From Diploptera punctata (taxonomy: Eukaryota; Arthropoda; Insecta; Blattodea; Blaberidae), in contig JASPKZ010007285.1 of assembly GCA_030220185.1 (NCBI GenBank), positions 677,001 through 741,000 of the forward strand: 64,000 nucleotides of DNA. Reading direction: 5' to 3'. Every line of letters starts with the position of its first letter. Positions within the stretch are counted from its first letter, which is position 1. Made by a program: the position numbers and the translations under genes. Shown piece after piece: positions 63,413 through 64,000 of this stretch. The notes under the pieces were generated by a model, which was not told the origin of the DNA, made no database searches, and worked only from the letters and a program-made list of their open reading frames with translations.

Positions 63413-64000
63413 AGTCTGTTTAAAAGTCTATCCATATAAAATCCTACAGAAAAAATCGTATTATTTAGAATAACAAAAAGGTTAAAAAACAGATGAAAGT
63501 AGGGCTATAAATATTAAATAGTTGTGACAAAGTATTGTATTTACAACGTATCTGGTTAGAATTACAAACAAGTTGTGATTAATGGAAATATTTAGTTACA
63601 TACTGTACGTAAAATAGATGTTACTTTAATTTCCATTAAAATATCGTATCAATTCAATATTGAAATAAATCACACCGCCGTACAGTGATGCCATCTGTTA
63701 TCGAGTTTTGTAAATATACAGACTTAACGAACACATACATTAAAAGTTGAATCAAATTGATGCGATGTGTTTATTATTTTATATACACGGCCTTCTAGAT
63801 AACATCTGAATGTGCTGCCAACAAATTAAAACGTAAAAAAATATATTTATTGCTGAATTTAAACAAAGTAGACTTCCAATGCAAAATTTATGATAATTTT
63901 TAATCTATGTATTAGTATTTTACAGTACAAGAACGAGATATTATATTATCGAAATGTTATTTGCCCGAGTGAATAGACCAGGGCGTATTTTTAACGAATA
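63413..64000. other. No feature recognised
   Basis: AT-rich non-coding sequence to the window edge. Confidence 0.45.

Overview
This window looks like gene-poor intergenic DNA of an arthropod, most likely a large insect genome. The LINE C-termini (motifs such as RRLRWAGHVARMG and GKRPVGRPRMRWENNI), the tRNA-derived SINEs and the very abundant (TAA)n tracts fit a blattodean such as a cockroach; that taxon is an inference. I found no host protein-coding gene, rRNA gene or CRISPR array. Nearly every open frame is a decayed retrotransposon fragment, a frame through a microsatellite, or chance.

Layout. 1-9.2 kb: 5'-truncated LINE fragments of several families, one SINE family (SINE1), (TAA)n tracts, and a Tc1/mariner-type element split by a CR1/L2-like LINE. 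9.2-16.2 kb: diverged AT-rich repeats, then a 5.6-kb satellite of about 94 monomers of 59 bp, enclosed by a direct repeat of about 140 bp. 16.2-21.5 kb: sparse sequence with old Tc1-like ends and LINE tails. 21.5-31.9 kb: a chimeric LINE, DNA-transposon derivatives, three SINE families, LINE tails, and an inverted dimer of a Penelope-like element carrying hammerhead-like motifs. 32-34.2 kb: a 2.2-kb structure with 0.7-kb inverted arms. 34.2-45.2 kb: mostly LINE fragments, several with RT catalytic FADD/YADD boxes and some with 5' inversions, plus SINEs. 45.6-48.0 kb: two non-autonomous Helitrons in opposite orientation; between them a LINE is split by a near-perfect 208-bp palindrome flanked by a 12-bp direct repeat. 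49-64 kb: more LINEs (including the best-preserved copy, 54.4-55.4 kb, with a perfect 16-bp target-site duplication), a SINE inverted pair, tandem LINE 3' ends and a tRNA-like sequence near the right end.

How it fits together. The window is a record of repeated retrotransposition: LINEs inserted 5'-truncated or 5'-inverted, often into each other. CR1/L2-like and family C LINEs end in (TAA)n, which explains many TAA microsatellites; family A ends in (AGTA/AGTT)n; part of family B ends in (GAT)n or (GAA)n. SINE1 heads abut a microsatellite in all six copies. Family letters A-K and the names SINE1-4 and PER are working labels of mine, not database names. Boundaries are read by eye and may be off by 5-30 bp.
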